A DNA stretch of 15,106 bases, taken from the NCBI GenBank assembly GCA_031267205.1, contig JAIRZN010000161.1, forward strand, positions 1 through 15,106. Direction: 5' to 3'. Positions 14,393 through 15,106 of the stretch are shown here, piece after piece. Origin of the DNA: Tannerellaceae bacterium (lineage in GTDB: Bacteria; Bacteroidota; Bacteroidia; Bacteroidales; Tannerellaceae). Under the pieces are notes generated by a model. The model made no database searches, was not told where the DNA came from, and worked only from the letters and a program-made list of their open reading frames with translations. The stretch's first letter is position 1, and each line of letters begins with the position of its first letter. The translations under genes were made by a program, and so were the position numbers.

Positions 14393-15106
14393 ATGAAGAG
14401 ATTTTTATTCGCGGCAATGGCCGTATTTATCGCCTGCTCCGGCCTGGAGGCGCAGAAAATAAGAACCATGATCGTCACCGGACAGGACGGTAGCCACTGG
14501 TGGCAGGGGGGAAGCGAAGCCGTAAAGATGATCCTGGAAAACAGCGAACTCTTCGCCGTCGATATCCTCGTAACGCCTCAGCGGGGGGAAAGCATGGATC
14601 CCTACCGTCCCGACTTCAAAAAGTACGACTTAGTAGTATTCAACTACGGCGGCGCAACATTGGTCGAGCCGGCGCGAAGGGACTTTGAGCAGTTCGTAGC
14701 CGAAGGCGGAGGCGTCGTCGTCATACATTCCTCAATCATCCCTATGGAAGACTGGGAGGAGTACAACAAGATGGTCGGGCTGGGCGCATGGAACGGCCGG
14801 AACGAGAAGGACGGCCCGTATGTATACTGGAAAAACGACCGCTTTGTCTACGACTACTCCCCCGGAGCGGCCGGCTATCACGGTCTGCAACACCCCTTCA
14901 CGGTAGTGCACCGCAACGCCGAACACCCTATACTTAAGGGCCTGCCCACGGTGTGGGAACATTTCAAGGACGAGCTATACGCCCGCCTGCGAGGCCCCGC
15001 CCGCGACTTGGACATACTCGCCACGGCCTATGAAACCGTCGGTAACGCTTCGGAAGGACGCGACGAACCGGTGATGTGGACCGTCCCCTACGGGAAAGGA
15101 AGGGTG
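14393..15106 (+). CDS. ThuA-domain secreted protein (3' end beyond window)
   Basis: The frame is open from ATG 14393 to the window edge (238 codons), so the C-terminus is missing. The start has a signal peptide, MKRFLFAAMAVFIACSGLEAQ, either cut after LEAQ or lipidated at Cys15 (IAC is an imperfect lipobox). The rest matches the ThuA family (PF06283; glutamine-amidotransferase-like fold) known from trehalose utilisation and from many Bacteroidota sugar-degradation loci. Visible family features are IRTMIVTGQDGSHWW near residues 23-37, KYDLVVFNYGG, FVAEGGGVVVIHSS, AGYHGLQHPFTVVHRNAEHPILKGLP, and the late PVMWTVPYGKGRV. The end of that motif suggests that only a few dozen residues are lost. Enzyme activity and substrate are uncertain for most members. 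It follows the small secreted protein gene by 12 bp. Confidence 0.85.
   Translation, partial: MKRFLFAAMAVFIACSGLEAQKIRTMIVTGQDGSHWWQGGSEAVKMILENSELFAVDILVTPQRGESMDPYRPDFKKYDLVVFNYGGATLVEPARRDFEQFVAEGGGVVVIHSSIIPMEDWEEYNKMVGLGAWNGRNEKDGPYVYWKNDRFVYDYSPGAAGYHGLQHPFTVVHRNAEHPILKGLPTVWEHFKDELYARLRGPARDLDILATAYETVGNASEGRDEPVMWTVPYGKGRV

Overview
The window looks like a chromosomal segment of a Bacteroidales-type bacterium (phylum Bacteroidota). Three things point there. Type III glutamine synthetase (729 residues) sits beside GOGAT genes. Several start regions carry the Bacteroidota promoter signature (TTG, 17-22 nt, TAnnTTTG), with A-rich leaders and no clear Shine-Dalgarno sites. A DUF4369/thioredoxin-like lipoprotein and a ThuA-like secreted protein are also typical of the group. 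I cannot name the genus. No rRNA, tRNA, IS element, phage gene or CRISPR array is visible.

Layout. Positions 1-327 are AT-rich and gene-free but hold a promoter-like site followed about 100 nt later by a textbook intrinsic terminator (possible small RNA), then the promoter of a GT2 glycosyltransferase (328-1167). Next is a four-gene nitrogen-assimilation operon on the + strand: asnB (1330-2994), glnN (3029-5218), gltB (5228-9709) and gltD (9722-11119), with gaps of 34, 9 and 12 bp and one good promoter ahead of asnB. GS-III makes glutamine from glutamate and ammonia. GltBD converts glutamine plus 2-oxoglutarate to two glutamates. AsnB spends glutamine nitrogen on asparagine.

The 3' end of gltD runs into a tandem array of eight 42-bp units (11099-11432); the first unit supplies the last codons and the stop codon of gltD. 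Each unit carries a CACATGTG palindrome, and 42 bp is close to four helical turns. This array is the least explained and most interesting element of the window.

Downstream are a Tat-exported aldo/keto reductase (11621-12514, +), a convergent DUF4369/thioredoxin-fold lipoprotein whose CxxC is replaced by SEWS (12529-13683, -), a divergent small secreted protein of unknown function (13934-14380, +) and, 12 bp after it, a ThuA-domain secreted protein cut by the window end (14393-15106, +). These envelope or periplasmic proteins have no evident link to the nitrogen operon.

Most of the window is ordinary core metabolism. The repeat array, the possible small RNA and the cysteine-less thioredoxin domain merit a second look. 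I did not find convincing evidence of a wholly new multi-gene system.
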